From Thinopyrum elongatum (Eukaryota > Streptophyta > Magnoliopsida > Poales > Poaceae): DNA of 64,000 bases. The stretch's first letter is position 1. Every line of letters starts with the position of its first letter. The notes below the pieces were generated by a model. The model made no database searches, had not been told where the DNA came from, and saw nothing but the letters and a program-made list of their open reading frames with translations. The DNA lies in the NCBI GenBank assembly GCA_011799875.1, contig CM022299.1, forward strand, positions 35,546,755 through 35,610,754, written 5' to 3'. Shown here piece by piece: positions 23,555-35,380 of this stretch. The translations under genes were made by a program, and so were the position numbers.

Positions 23555-26080
23555 GGTGTCGGCTTAGTCAACAAACGATTGTGCCAACCTTGACCGTTGG
23601 ATTGACATTCAACGTCTGTCGTGTTTCTTCAGTCTCTTCTTCCTCCAGCCGCCAAAGCCAAACCAGCACCGGCGGGACCGCCTGCTCCCGCCTCCCACGG
23701 TTGGCTGTGTTGCCGCGCACGCATCACGGCCACATCGCACCCTAAAACTCTGCGCATCTTCCCCGGCTCCTGTTCGTTCCTGTCCGAGGCCTCACCATCG
23801 TCCTCCGCCTTGGTTCGCTCGCTGCGGCGCCGCCCTCCGGTGTTGTCAACATGGTCAACAACCGAGAGGAATAAGGAGATGACTGTACATGGTGAGGATG
23901 ACAGTAGGGACCCACCAGGATCATGGCAGTAGGCAAGCAAGTGCCACCTTTATTACAAGAAAAAAAGGGTTTCTCCTGATTGTTTCCTGACATCTGGGTC
24001 GCACGCCACTGTCAACGTAGTCAATAAGTGAGATAACTGCACAAGGAGCGGCTGACACCCGGGACCCAGCAGCGCGAGCAGTATTTTCTTCTTCTTTTTT
24101 TGTTTTCGGGGCGGAGAAGGGTATCAACTGGGTTGTGCGGGAGCTATGGCCCGTCTAGCCCAGGCTTTTATTTCATATGTTTACCACATGACTAGCCTAG
24201 TTTTTTTCCTTTCTGAAAATGGCTAGCCCAGCTATTTTGTTTTTTGCAGAATAACCAACGTAGGCCTACTTGCTTTTCTACGCCCTGCTGGGCCGGAAAT
24301 CTTTCAAGACGAGGAGGGATGCATTCGGGCTTGCCCAGAAAATCGGCTATAAGTAATAAGAAATGGGCTATAAGTAATAAGAAATGGGATGTAAAATGAA
24401 AAAATACAGCAAACAGGCAATTAGTTCCAAAATACTTTTTTCTTTCAGATTTTGATATTTTAAATTTCAGTGTTTTTGTGCGGGTAAAATTTCATTGGAT
24501 TTAAATTAAGGTATGTTTAGTTTTTAAATTAATTTGAATCTGGCTAGAAATTTCGGCTGTATGCTGTTTGGGACAGATTTGGAGGCTGACTTGTGGGTCT
24601 ACTAGGTTGACGTGTATGAAAGGCTTTGTCAACTTAATCCACAAACGATTCTAGCAGCAGTGACCGTTGGATGTTAATCCAATGGCCGTGCTGCTTCTTC
24701 AATATCTGATCTTCTTGCTCCAGCCACCCAAACCAGCGCCGGTGGGACTGCCTGCTCCCGCCTCTCGTGGCCGGCTGTGCTGCCGCACAGGCCGCACCGC
24801 CCCACCCTACTCCATCGCTGGCCAAGCCATTCCTCTACTCACCCACACCTCCTGTTATTTTCCGGCGATGGCAGCCGAACCAGTAAACCCTCGTACTCCC
24901 CACCACATGGGTAACCACTACCAAGTCTTCCCCGGCTCCGGGTCGTTCCCTTCCTAGGCCTCGCCGTCGTCCACTGCCCTGGTGCTATCGGCGCAGCGTG
25001 GTGAACGTGGTCAACGAATGACATCCATCGGAAGAGGACTGTACATGGAGAGGCTGACAGCTGGGTCCACGGCCGTACGCAAGTAAGTGCCTCCTTATTA
25101 CACGCAAAATAATGATTCCTCCACCTGACAGCGGGGACCCACCGGAAGGGCCTCTGTATTTTGCAAAAAAAATGTTCCTCCCGCTGACAGCTCGGACCCA
25201 CTAGCTATATCTTCGCACGCAAGGAAGTGCCTCCTTATTACGCACAAAAAAAGAATACTCCCCCTGCTAGCTGGGACCCACCATATTTGGAGGCTGACAT
25301 GTGGGCCTACTAAGTTGACAGGGACGCAGGATTTGTCAACTTAGTCAATATAAACGATTCTAGCTGCAGCGACCGTACGATGTCCATCCAACGCCCGTTG
25401 TGCTTCTTCAACCTCTGGTCTTCTTGCTCCAGCCGCCCAAACCATCGCCGGCCGTGCCGCCTACTCCTGCGTCCCGTGGCCAGCTGTGCTGCCGCGCAGG
25501 CCTCACCGCCCCATCCTACTACCATCGCTGGCCTAGCCATCCCTGTACTCACCCAAACCTCCTGTTATTCTCCGGCGACGGCAGCCTCACACTGCAGCCG
25601 AAGCAGTAAACCCTCGTACTCCCCTCCGAGTGGGAAACAACTGTTGAGTCTTCCCCGACTCCTGGTCATTCCCTTCCTAGGCCTCGCCGTTGTCCCCGCC
25701 TTGGTGCTCTCGACGCGGCGTGGCCAACGTGGTCAAGGAACGACTTCCATCGGAAGAGGACTGTACGTGGAGATGTTGACAGCTGGGTCCACGGCCGCAG
25801 CAAGGAAGTGCCTCCTTATTATGCGCAAAATAATGATTCCTCCACCTGTCAGCAGGGACCCACCGGAAGGGCCACCGTATTTTGCGAAAAAAAACTTCCC
25901 CCTGACAGCTGGGACCCACCAGCTACATCTTCGCACGCAAGGAAGTGCGTCCATACTACGGGCAAAAAAAATGATTCTTCCCCCTGACAGCTGGGACCCA
26001 CCAGCTATATCTTCGCACGCAAGGAAGTGCGTCCTTATCCTCCCTGACAGCTGGGACCCACCCGATCGAAGCGTACATAG
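23555..26080. repeat. Three diverged copies of a roughly 0.7-kb CACTA subterminal repeat
   Basis: Copies begin near 23560, 24620 and 25330. Each starts with '(a)gtcaac.ta..caaacgatt' and a 'gaccgttggat'-like part, followed by a GC-rich part with 'ttcttgctccagcc.ccaaacc'. The later halves hold many shorter units built on 'gctgacagctgggacccacc' and 'cgcaaggaagtgcctccttatta'. Such nested arrays next to one terminus are usual for CACTA elements, where they serve as transposase-binding regions in studied members. The stretch 24100-24600 between copies 1 and 2 is AT-rich with no gene. Confidence 0.65.
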
Positions 26081-26450
26081 CGTTGTCTGTCTGGTCGCGA
26101 ACGTGTACGTACATACTGATCGATCGGTCTCTCTGCAGCGATGAACTGTGGCCGAGTAAGGAGCGGCATGTGTCGTAGTAGAGGCACGGACGTAGCATGT
26201 CACGGAGTCCCGTCTATATCGTGTACATGTACGTACAACCACGCTGCAAGAAAGTAAATACGGCTACGTACGTACATACGGGCGGGGTCTCGAACGCGTA
26301 CAGCGCCATCGTCCTGTTCATCGGTAGCCAACCGGCTGGGTCGCCACGGAGGAAACAACCTCGTTTTCATCGGGAGGCAACCGACTAGGTCGGAATACGT
26401 CGTGTTCATCGGGAGCCAACCGGCTTGGACGGAACAGCCAAAATGAGGTC

Positions 26451-26693
26451 TGGCGTACCGCAGAACAGAGGAAACGGCCTTCTGTTCGACCGCGTACGGT
26501 CGAAATGGGGTACTGTTCATCGGGAAGGGTTTGGCGTACCGCAAAACAGAGGAAACGGACTTCTGTTTGAGGGCCTACGGTTGAAACGAGGTCCTATTGA
26601 TCGGGAGGGGTCTGGCGTACCGCAAAACGGAGGAAACGGACTTCTGTTGGAGCGCCTACGGTCGAAACAGGGTCCTATTCATCCACCGTCTAC
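26451..26693. repeat. Tandem repeat, three 81-bp units
   Basis: The landmark 'tggcgtaccgca' occurs at 26451, 26532 and 26613, an exact 81-bp period. Each unit also has 'gaggaaacgg.cttctgtt', a 'cctacggt(c/t)gaaa' part and 'tgttcatcgggag'. The period is a multiple of three but the translated frame has no coding character. It belongs to the right subterminal zone of the CACTA element. Confidence 0.85.
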
Positions 26694-27020
26694 TGCCTCG
26701 CTCCAGCCTCCACGGGCTACTGTTCATCCACCGTCGACTTCCTCCAGCCTCCAGCAGCTACTGTTCATCCACAGGGCTACTGTTCATCCAGCCTCCACCG
26801 GCTGCTGTTCATAGAGCCTCCACGGGGTCCTGTTCATCCACCCTCAACCGGCTGGGGTGCGGCAGCCTCCTCGGGGTCCTGTTCATCCACCCCCAACCGG
26901 CTGGGGTGCGGCGGCCTCCTCGGGGTCCTATTCATCCAGCGGCAACGGCCTACTACCACGGGGTCCTGTTCATCCAAACCCCACCGGGAACTGTTCATCC
27001 ACAGCCAACCAACCGGCTCG
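26694..27020. repeat. Short repeats around 'gttcatcca(c/g)c..caaccggctgg'
   Basis: About ten copies of a 25-60 bp motif containing 'ctgttcatcca' alternate with 'cctccacgggctac' or 'ccggctggggtgcggc(a/g)gcc' segments. Two adjacent units near 26840-26930 are almost identical. They continue the CACTA right subterminal array. Confidence 0.7.
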
Positions 27021-27140
27021 ACTCACCATGTCTCGACTCGTTCTACGTACCGCGCGCATGGTAGCAACGATCATTGTTCATCGAGAGGCAACCCAACACC
27101 GGCTGGCTACGTCTCGCATGGGGGCTCGATCGGCTTTAGT

Positions 27141-27296
27141 AAGCAGCAGTAGTGATCGATCGCTCGGGTTTAGTTAGCAGCAGCAGCGAAGGAATCGCTC
27201 GGGTTCAGTTAGCAGCGAATGAATCGCTCGGGTTCAGTTAACAGCCAAGGGATCGATCGCTCGGGTTCAGTAATGTGCGATCACTTAGGTTCAGTT
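27141..27296. repeat. Tandem copies of 'atcgctcgggttcagttagcag'
   Basis: Five diverged units of about 30 bp occur in a row, each with 'cgatc(g)ctcgggttcagt'. They lie about 360 bp from the CACTA right end and look like a close-packed terminal-proximal array. Confidence 0.75.
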
Positions 27297-27654
27297 AGCC
27301 AACGCCTCGCACACACGCGCATACACGAGAGAAACGCGCAAACCTCCGTGCATCGCTCGGCCCCGACCACCCACCGTAACGGGGAACTCCCCGATATTTT
27401 CCTCGCCCTCGCTTCTACCATGATGTTTTCCGTCATGGATGGCCCAAAGAATGTCATGCAGGTGCGTCTCCAGCCCGCCCAGGATGAAAAGCCCATTTTC
27501 TGTCATAATTTTTTGTCATAGAAGTAGGAGCCCACCACATATATGATGATACGTGTTTTTGTCACAATTATCGTCATAGAAGTGTCATAAGCATGACAGA
27601 AAAAAAATCTTTCGGGCCAAAATGTCACGGATGTGTCTTTTTTTTGTAGTGGAT

Positions 27655-28495
27655 GGGTTCGATCTTGCGGTGCTCAAACCCAGTGACAGAAAGGGACATT
27701 ACACGTATGTATCATTGCCATTAAGGATAAACAGATGGGGTTTATTCATACGTGAGTTTATCTTGTCTACATCATGTCATCTTGCTTAAGGCGTTACTCC
27801 GTTCTTTATGAACTTAATACTCTAGATGCATGCTGGATAGCGGTCGATGTGTGGAGTAATAGTAGTAGATGCAGAATCGTTTCAGTCTACTTGTGTCGGA
27901 CGTGGTGCCTATGTATGATCATTGCCTTGGATATCATCATAATTATTTGCTTTTCTATCAATTTCCCAACAGTAATTTGTCTACCCACCGTATGCTATTT
28001 TCAATGAGAGAAGCCTCTAGTGAAAACTATGGCCCCCGGGTGTATCTTTTATCACATATTAAAACCAAAAATACCTTGCTGCGTTTTTACTTTTATTTTA
28101 TTTTGTATTTTTGTCCGATCTATCTATCAATGCCATACAATTTAATCTTGGTTGTAACCGTCAAGGGATTGACAACCCCTTGTTTTGAGGCTCATTGCCA
28201 CGCAAAACACGCAGCTACTCTTGATATTGGCCGTCATATTTGGTTGGGAACTCCTTTTGATCCCAATGCAATACCTGTAAACATGGTTACTGAATGATCA
28301 CTAGACCGTGTTGTGCCTAAAAAAATCTTAACCCCCACATGACCCCCTCTCATAGTATGCATAATCCAATTACATCATTGATCTGGAAAAAAATAACTTC
28401 AACATTTGGTAAATAAAACGTTATTTAATTTTTACCATAAGCATTCTCAAAGTTCACTTTAAAAAGAAGGGCACTTTGTTTTTTATGATCAACAA
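27655..28495. mobile_element. Non-coding fragment resembling a Triticeae LTR retrotransposon
   Basis: The run beginning 'gcggtgctcaaacccagtga' and continuing through 'ggcccccgggtgtatctttt' matches my recollection of a very common wheat LTR-retrotransposon sequence. It has no coding frame. The CACTA right end abuts its left side, so the CACTA probably jumped into it. The family name is uncertain. Confidence 0.45.
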
Positions 28496-29014
28496 TAGGG
28501 GCGCGTTTGGTTGCCTAGGATGAATAGTGCCTGCATTTGAGCCACATCTCAACCCAGCCTGGTTTAGCAAAAACAGGCAACAAACCAACATCTGCATGTT
28601 GTTCGGTTGTCTGCATTGCATCAATGGCCACTTTAGGACCGGCTGTTTGGTTGCCCGCATTTGTGCTTAAGGGTGAGCATATGCAAACCACAACTGTTTG
28701 GCTGCATACAAATTTGTGTTCTGCTCACCCCCATTCAAATGTGGTGGCCTTACCACCACATTAGGCACAACAACAGGTAGAGCACTACAAACAGCACAGA
28801 AACTAGCAGCTAAACAAGCTAACAGCAGATAAGGCAAATAAATAGCAACTAAACAGCACATCTGCTAAATAGACTTAAGTTTAACGACAACAGGGGTATC
28901 ACATGCCCCCTGCTTCACCACAGGGTGCTTAACCCTGGACAAAATATTAACAGTTCACGCCAAGTTCTACGACCACTGATGCAACAAACTGACTACGAGT
29001 TCATGGAAACTACT

Positions 29015-29570
29015 TCAGAAGGCGCCTTCAGGGTCACCGATGCAGCTGTGCCTGCTGCAGTGAACCCTACACCCGATGGAGTTGTCATGATTGTAGATTT
29101 GGACCTTGAGGCCTAGGCCAGAGATGCGCAACATGACGAGGTCGCCGGGGACGATCCTGTGGCGACAGCAGAAGTAGTGCCAGCCCCATCCAACCACCAT
29201 CTGCCCCTCGAAGGTCTGAACCTGCACCCAAAATTCACACCACTTGTTTGCAGACAACCTGATGACGCGCTTGGTGTTGGGCACAAGCCACTGCCTCATC
29301 ACCTGCTGAAACTTGGGAGGGATGATGAGTATGGCCAGATTATCCTCGTCCATGATTTTCACGTAGAAGCGAAGTGGCTCTCGGGACCACTCCTCGTGGC
29401 CTATCCTAGGAGCTCGTCCCCTTGAATGTGGCTGGCTCATGAAGGTGACCCTGCCAGGCAGGTACACCCTCCTGAGCCAGCGGTTCATGGGGATGAAGTG
29501 CACAGCTGCCTCGGCGGCGGCGATGACGTGGGCTCCTCCACCGGCCCTGTCCCACTCCGTCTTCATCACC
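29015..29570 (-). pseudogene. B3 DNA-binding domain exon (gene split by the Copia insertion)
   Basis: The minus-strand frame opens after an acceptor-like AG at about 29571 and encodes 185 residues. Residues about 65-165 fit the plant B3 fold: RFYVKIMDEDNLAILIIPPK, a W/R-rich middle (VIRLSANKWCEFWVQVQ), then VVGWGWHYFC and VPGDLVMLRI, the usual GW..F..GD order. B3 proteins bind DNA as transcription factors. The probable first exon is at 44821-44300 on the same strand, now about 14.7 kb away because of the nested retroelements. No start codon is required here if that exon is used (the first in-frame ATG is at 29566). The product is unlikely to be made correctly through such an intron, though splicing out is conceivable. 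Confidence 0.65.
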
Positions 29571-29639
29571 TTGTCAGGTAAGATGACATGGATTAGTAAC
29601 AGGGCATTGGCAGCATGCTACATTTGTACTAGTGCCTAA

Positions 29640-30098
29640 AGTAGCAAACACATTGGTCCTACCTACCATTAGAACCATGCACGTAAACCTAGCATGCATA
29701 TTTGTACTAGAACCCTAACCAGGAACATCAAAGACAACACAGCACCAATATAGCTAGCATGCCCATGACCCCTAAGCATGAACATGAATAGCACACCAAT
29801 CAAGATAACATGCACATGAACAAGTAGGAGGAACATCAAAGACATCAACAATATGGCTAGCATCATGAACAAATTGTTGCACATGAGCACTAATGGTGAA
29901 CATCAAACACAATCTACCATGGCCATGAACAGATTGTACATCATGAACACTAAGCACACACCAATCTTGCATGCCTATGAACACTAGTAGGCATGAACAT
30001 GAATCAAAAAACCTATCTACCATGTCCAAGAACACCTTCTACATCATCAGCACTAAGCACAATCCAATCTAGCATGCCTATGAACGCTATACTAGGCA
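29640..30098. repeat. Degenerate 'catgaacac/tgcacatgaac' repeats in the B3 gene intron
   Basis: Many variants of 'gcatgaacatgaa', 'catgaacacta(a)gcac' and 'caatctagcatgcctatgaac' follow one another with 40-100 bp spacing. The same style of sequence resumes at 44164 after the Copia element, supporting that both sides were once continuous intron. Confidence 0.55.
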
Positions 30099-31493
30099 TG
30101 CACTATTAGGGAATGTTGCATGGAAAACAAAAAAAATTCTACGCACACACAAGATCTATCCATGGAGATGCATATCAACGATAGGGGAGAGTGTGTCTAT
30201 GTACCCTAGTAGACCGTAAGCGGAAGCGTTTAGTAACACGGTTGATGTAGTCGAACTTCTTCGCGATCCAACCGATCGAGTACCGAACGTACGACACCTC
30301 CGCGTTCAGCACACGTTCAGCTCAGTGACGTCCTCGCCTTCTTGATCCAGCAAGACGGTGAAGTAGTGGATGAGTTCCGGCAGCACGACGGCGTGGTGAC
30401 GGGGGTGGTGATGCTATCTCCGCAGGGCTTCGCCTAAGCACTACGAAAATATGACCGAGGGACGAAACTGTGGAGAGGGGCGCCGCACACGGCTAAGAGA
30501 TTGTCGTGGTCTTGTGTGGCGCCCCCTCCCTCATATATATAGGTGGGGGAGAGGGGAGGCAGCCAGGGGCACCCCAAGGGTGGCCGAATCCACCTTGGGC
30601 TCCTGCCTTGGCCGGCCCCCGCCTACCATATTTGCCCGAGGAGGAAAGGAAGGGGAAGGAGAGGAAGGCAGGGGGAGGCCGAATCCCCCTCCTTCCTTTC
30701 TCCCCATTGCTGGATGCCATAGGAGGGGCCGGATGCCATATTGAGGGCTGGTATGCTCCTCTTACTTGGCCCATATGGCCCATATACCTCTCGGGGCTTC
30801 CCGGAACCCCTTCCGGTGATACGATGACTACCCGGTACCTCCCGAAACTCTTCCGGTGTTGAAATATCATCGTCCTATATATCAATCTTTACCTCCGGAC
30901 CATTCCGAAGCTCCTCGTCATGTCCGTGATCTCATCCGGGACTCCGAACAACATTCAGTCACCAAATCATATAACTCATATAACACTATATCGTCAACGA
31001 ACGTTAAGCGTGCGGACCCTACGGGTTCGAGAACTATGTAGACATGACCGAGACACCTATCCGGTCAATAACCAATAGAGGAACCTAGATGTCCATATTG
31101 GCTCCTACATATTCTACGAAGATCTTTATCGGTCGAACCTTATGACAACATATGTAATTCCCTTTGTCTATCGGTATGTTACTTGCCCGAGATTCAATCG
31201 TCGGTATCTTCATACCTAGTTCAATCTCGTTACCGGCAAGTCTCTTTACTCATTCTGTAATACATCATCTCGTAACTAACTCCTTAGTCACTTTGCTTGC
31301 AAGCTTCTTGTGATGTTGCATTACCGAGAGGGCCCAGAGATACCTCTCCATTATACGGAGTGACAAATCCCAATCTCGATTCACGCCAACTCAATAGACA
31401 CCTTCAGAGATACCTATAGAGCATATTTATGATCACCCAGTTACGTTGTGACGTTTGATAGCACACAAGGCATTCCTCCGGTATCCGGGAGTT

Positions 31494-33152
31494 TGTAGGA
31501 TCGAAAGTATGTCTAGAAGGGGAGTGATTAGACTACTTGACCAAATAAAAATCTAGACTTTTCCCAATTTTATGTCTTGGCAGATTTTAGCAACTTAACA
31601 CAAGTCAAGCAATCAACCTACACATGCAATTCTAAGAGTATAGCAGCGGAATGTAAATCATTGCATATGAAGGTAAAGGGGAGGAGTTTGGAGAGAGCAA
31701 ACGCAATGTAGACATGGAGATTTTTGGCGTGGTTCTGATAGGTGGTGCTATCGTACATCCATGTTGATGGAGACTTCAACCCACGAAGGTTAACGGTTGC
31801 GCGAGTCCACGGAGGGCTCCACCCATGAAGGGTCCACGAAGAAGCAACCTTGTCTATCCCACCATGGCCATCGCCCACGAAGGACTTGCCTCACTCGTGT
31901 AGATCTTCACGAAGTAGGCGATCTCCTTGCCCTTACAAACTCCTTGGTTCAACTCCACAATCTTGACGGAGGCTCCCAAGTGACACCTAACCAATCTAGG
32001 AGACACCACTCTCCAAAAGGTAATAAATGGTGTGTTGATGATGAACTCCTTGCTCTTCTGCTTCAAATGATAGTCTCCCCAACACTCAACTCTCTCTCAC
32101 AGATTTGGATATGGTGGAAAGATGATTTGAGTGGAAAGCAACTTGGGGAAGGCTAGAGATCAAGATTCTTGTGGTTGGATTGGAATGTCTTGGTCTCAAC
32201 ACATGAGTAGGTGGTTCTCGCTCAGAAAATGAGTAGTGGAAGTATAGGCACGTTCTGATGGCTCTCTCACTAATGGAGAAGGGGGTGGAGGGGTATTTAT
32301 AGCCTCCACACAAAATCTAACCGTTACACACAATTTACCAAACTCGGTGGGACCGAATAGTGAAACTCGGTGAGACCGACCTGGTTCAAAATGTGAACGT
32401 TAGGCTTTTCGGTGGGACCGGCAATACCAACTCGGTGAGACCGATGCGCTAGGGTTAGGGCGAAACCTCATCTCGGTGAGACCGATCACATGAACTCGGT
32501 GAGACCGATTTCAGTAATAAGCAAACAGAGACTTGGTCAGGTAAACTCGGTGGGACCGATCACTCATTTCGGTGAGACCGAAACGTTACGAAAAGGAAAC
32601 AGAGAGTTTGCATTGCCAACTCGGTGGGACTGATCGCTCATCTCGGTTAGACCAAAACGTTACGAAGGGAAACAGAGAGTTTGCAATCCCATCTCGGTGA
32701 GACCGAGATCCCTATCGGTGAGACCGAACTGATTAGGGTTTCTGGCAATGGCTATGTCAAGTAAACTCGGTGGCGCCGAATAGATCAAATTGGTGGGGCC
32801 GAGTTTGACTTTAGAATTAGGACATATGTGGAAATGAGAAAGTGGTTGAGGGCTTTTGGAGCATATCACTAAGCATTTTGAGCAAGCAAGCCATTAAGCA
32901 ACACCTCATCCCCTTTTAATAGTATTGGCTTTTCCTATGGACTCAATGTGATCTTGGATCACTAAAATGAAAATGTAGAGTCTTGAGCTTTTGCCAATAT
33001 GTGTCCTTAGCATTTTGAGGGGTCCACATCTCTAGTCCATGCGATACCAATCATTGAACTTTCTGAAACATTAATCTTGAATGGATATTAGTTCAATGAG
33101 CTATATGTTGTTATGAATTACCAAAACCACCCCGGGATTAGTTGCACTTTCA
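31494..33152 (-). repeat. 3' LTR of the Maximus-like element
   Basis: This LTR is 1659 bp. On the plus strand it begins TGTAGGATCGAAAG and ends GTTGCACTTTCA. It contains about 14 copies of the motif 'ctcggtgagaccga' between 32340 and 32815. It differs from the other LTR by scattered substitutions and small indels. Confidence 0.92.
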
Positions 33153-33166
33153 ATCTCCCCCTTTTT
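33153..33166 (-). other. Polypurine tract of the Maximus-like element
   Basis: On the minus strand it reads AAAAAGGGGGAGAT directly before the LTR start TGAAAGTGC. This is the second-strand primer site of the element. Confidence 0.85.
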
Positions 33167-33915
33167 GGTAATTGATGACAACATATAGATCAAAGCTTCG
33201 ACAAATGATAATATAAATGAAGTACATTATCGCTTTGAGAAGTATGTGATAAGCAAGAGCTCCCCCTAAATTTGTGCATTATTTAAAATTTGGTTTTGAA
33301 TGCAAATGCATAATCGATTAGGATCATGGGTTACTCTTCCATGTCACATACATCTTGGTGGAGCGCTCAAAATGATAGAATATGAAATATGCACTCATTA
33401 CCAAGACAAGATATGAATGATCATATATGAGAGACAGAATATCATCATTCAAGCACAAACATTTAAGTATGATATGATCAAGCACATGATCATATAAGTA
33501 TCTCACACACACATAAGTAGAGTATCAACCAAACAAGCAAGCAAATAAAGTAGCAAGAGAGGCAAAAGAAGCAAAACACTCTCTCTCGAAACCTATGATC
33601 TATACACTTTCTCCCCCTTTGGCAACAAGTTACCAAAAAACTTGAAAATGCATAGTGCTATGCGGCTCTCTAAGCACGATCGCCGGGAGCTCCGGAGTGC
33701 GAAGGTGGCGTGGAGAGGAGTCCTGCAACGAATGCATCCGAAGAGGTCTATGGAGCTGGTGGAGTAGCAACTGGAGGGACAACAGAGGTTGTAGCTGCTG
33801 GTGCTGATGTAGTAGCCCTTGTGTCACTGGCTGGCACAGCGACAGACCTTTGTGCCCTAGGCACTCTCTGAAACGCTTCAGTGGTAGCTCTCCCTCTTCT
33901 CTCTTCAACTTCATC

Positions 33916-34290
33916 CTAGAGTTGCTCAACTGCAGTCTGGATCTCTGTGACCTTCAAGTCTAGATCATAAAACTTTGTCTCGATGATCCTCTCAAGACTC
34001 TCTTGATTTTGAGTCAGGGTTGTTAATCCTTTCTCAATTCTGACAGTGGCCTCAAGCAGATAGCTCAGCTGATCCTGCTTGGTCTTGAGGTGAGCAGTTG
34101 AAGCATCTGGAACTTGTGAAGATTGTGATGCCTTCTCTGCTTTAGCTTTCTCCCTCTTCTCCTGAGCCTCTACTGAAGTAGGATGTGTGGCATCCATGAC
34201 AACTTCATTGTCTTCAAATTCAAGCCTCAGGGGAAGGTGCTCCATGTCCAAGAGATATGTGCCTTTGCCCATCTTGGAGTTGATGAGCAT
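33916..34290 (-). CDS. Extra ORF downstream of gag in the Maximus-like element (partial)
   Basis: The 124-residue frame starts MLINSKMGKGTYLLDMEHLP and goes into a Lys/Glu-rich linker and a coiled-coil-like C-terminus (LLEATVRIEKGLTTLTQNQE). The first part recalls the 'putative plant transposon protein' domain (PF20167-like) often found in such elements. It lies where the 3' extra ORF of SIRE/Maximus elements sits. An upstream frame on the same strand (34429-34220) may be its broken N-terminal half. Function unknown; it may not be expressed. Confidence 0.45.
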   Translation of the reverse strand: MLINSKMGKGTYLLDMEHLPLRLEFEDNEVVMDATHPTSVEAQEKREKAKAEKASQSSQVPDASTAHLKTKQDQLSYLLEATVRIEKGLTTLTQNQESLERIIETKFYDLDLKVTEIQTAVEQL

Positions 34291-34599
34291 CTGAATGTGT
34301 GGAGCATATACATGATCTCTTTTGATCAGCAGCAGTCCTCTTGATTGTCTCTACAATCAATATCATCACTTTGAACTTCTCTGGAATGTCAAACATGTGC
34401 AGCAAATTGATGGAATGTCCTCTTATCATCCTGTCATCTCCAGACTGTTTTGGGTGTCACTGTTGTCTGACATGGCTGAAAGCTGAAAGCTGACCCTGTG
34501 AATAGATATAGTTGAGACAGAGTGGATGAGCATCACAAAGTGCAGAGATTTTGCAAAACAAATGAGTCAAAAACTTAGTTTTAGTTTTCTACAGAAGTC

Positions 34600-35380
34600 A
34601 TTTCGGAGCTACCGATTTGTTAAACTCGGTGACACCGAAGCAATATTAGAGTCTAAACTAGTGAAATCGGTCAGACCGAGACACAGTTCGGTGACTCCGA
34701 GATTGCTAGGGTTTCACTGAGAATCGAACTCGGTCACACCGATTTGTAAGTTTCGGTCAGACCGAAAATCACAAGTGCAATGGCGTGGGCCAAATCGGTG
34801 TGACCGATTTCTACAACTAGGTCGGTCCGAGATGAATTCGGCGGAAACCTAACCCTAAGTTTTCGAATCAAAACTAATCTAAAGGAGTTTTTGATTGGAT
34901 AGAAGTATCTCAAACGTGGTAAGATTCATGGCATTGACCTAAGTGCAGGAATCAGAGGTAAAGATTGCACAAAGGGGTTGAGTTCATACCCTAACTCGAT
35001 GGTGAACACGCTACGGCGACAACGGCGGCGAAGATTCCGTTGACGGCGGCGGAGACCAGCGGCAGGAGGTCGCTGGCGACGAAGGAGACGATCCGGAGAC
35101 CTCGAGTCGCCAGAGCTGGATAGGCGCGGGCGAAGGGTTTCGGAGAAATTTCCAAAATTCGACCCGTGGGTATATATATCCAGACCCTGTCGGTGTGACC
35201 GAGTTGAGAAACTCGGTGAGACCGAACTGTTCAAATCGGTTGCACCGAGATTGAAACCTAGATCAACTCAATGAACTCAGTATGACCGAAAGGAATTAAT
35301 CGGCCAGACCGAAATACATCGAGAGGTTTTGGAAGTTTAAGTCTATGACGGATCGGTGGCTCCGAGTGCACCTCACCCAG
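34600..35380. repeat. Second cluster of TCGGT..ACCGA motifs in the Maximus-like internal region
   Basis: About 12 short imperfect palindromes (tcggt-nnn-accga, variants with 'gacacc', 'cagacc' or 'cacacc' centres) occur here at 30-60 bp spacing, similar to the LTR array but with different centres. No coding frame crosses them. The rest of 35380-36180 and 33167-33900 is AT-rich non-coding element sequence. Confidence 0.6.

Larger units (their letters stand above)
18351..27651 (+). mobile_element. CACTA element, right end at 27651; left end not found
   Basis: The right terminus is 'tttttttttgtagtg' ending at 27651, the complement of CACTACAAAAAAAA. It is preceded by sequence with 'gtcataagcatgaca' and 'cgtcatagaagtgtcat', which I associate with Jorge-like Triticeae CACTA ends. 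The 3 bp after it are GAT (or 'gat' plus g), the expected size of a CACTA target duplication. Inside are the TNP2 and GRF genes and several repeat arrays. The stated start is only the transposase start codon. The true left end lies further left, possibly beyond several kb of the degenerate repeats at 8501-17900, or has been lost. Confidence 0.65.

Noticed and set aside
26451..26693. Regular 81-bp repeats as a CRISPR-like array
   Set aside because: The units are contiguous with no unique spacers, and the context is a plant CACTA transposon end.
27219..27521. 100-residue ORF near the CACTA right end
   Set aside because: It runs through tandem subterminal repeats and terminal transposon sequence with no domain.
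32340..32815. Evenly repeated 'ctcggtgagaccga' as a CRISPR array
   Set aside because: Spacing is irregular, copies are degenerate and the array lies in both LTRs of a retrotransposon.
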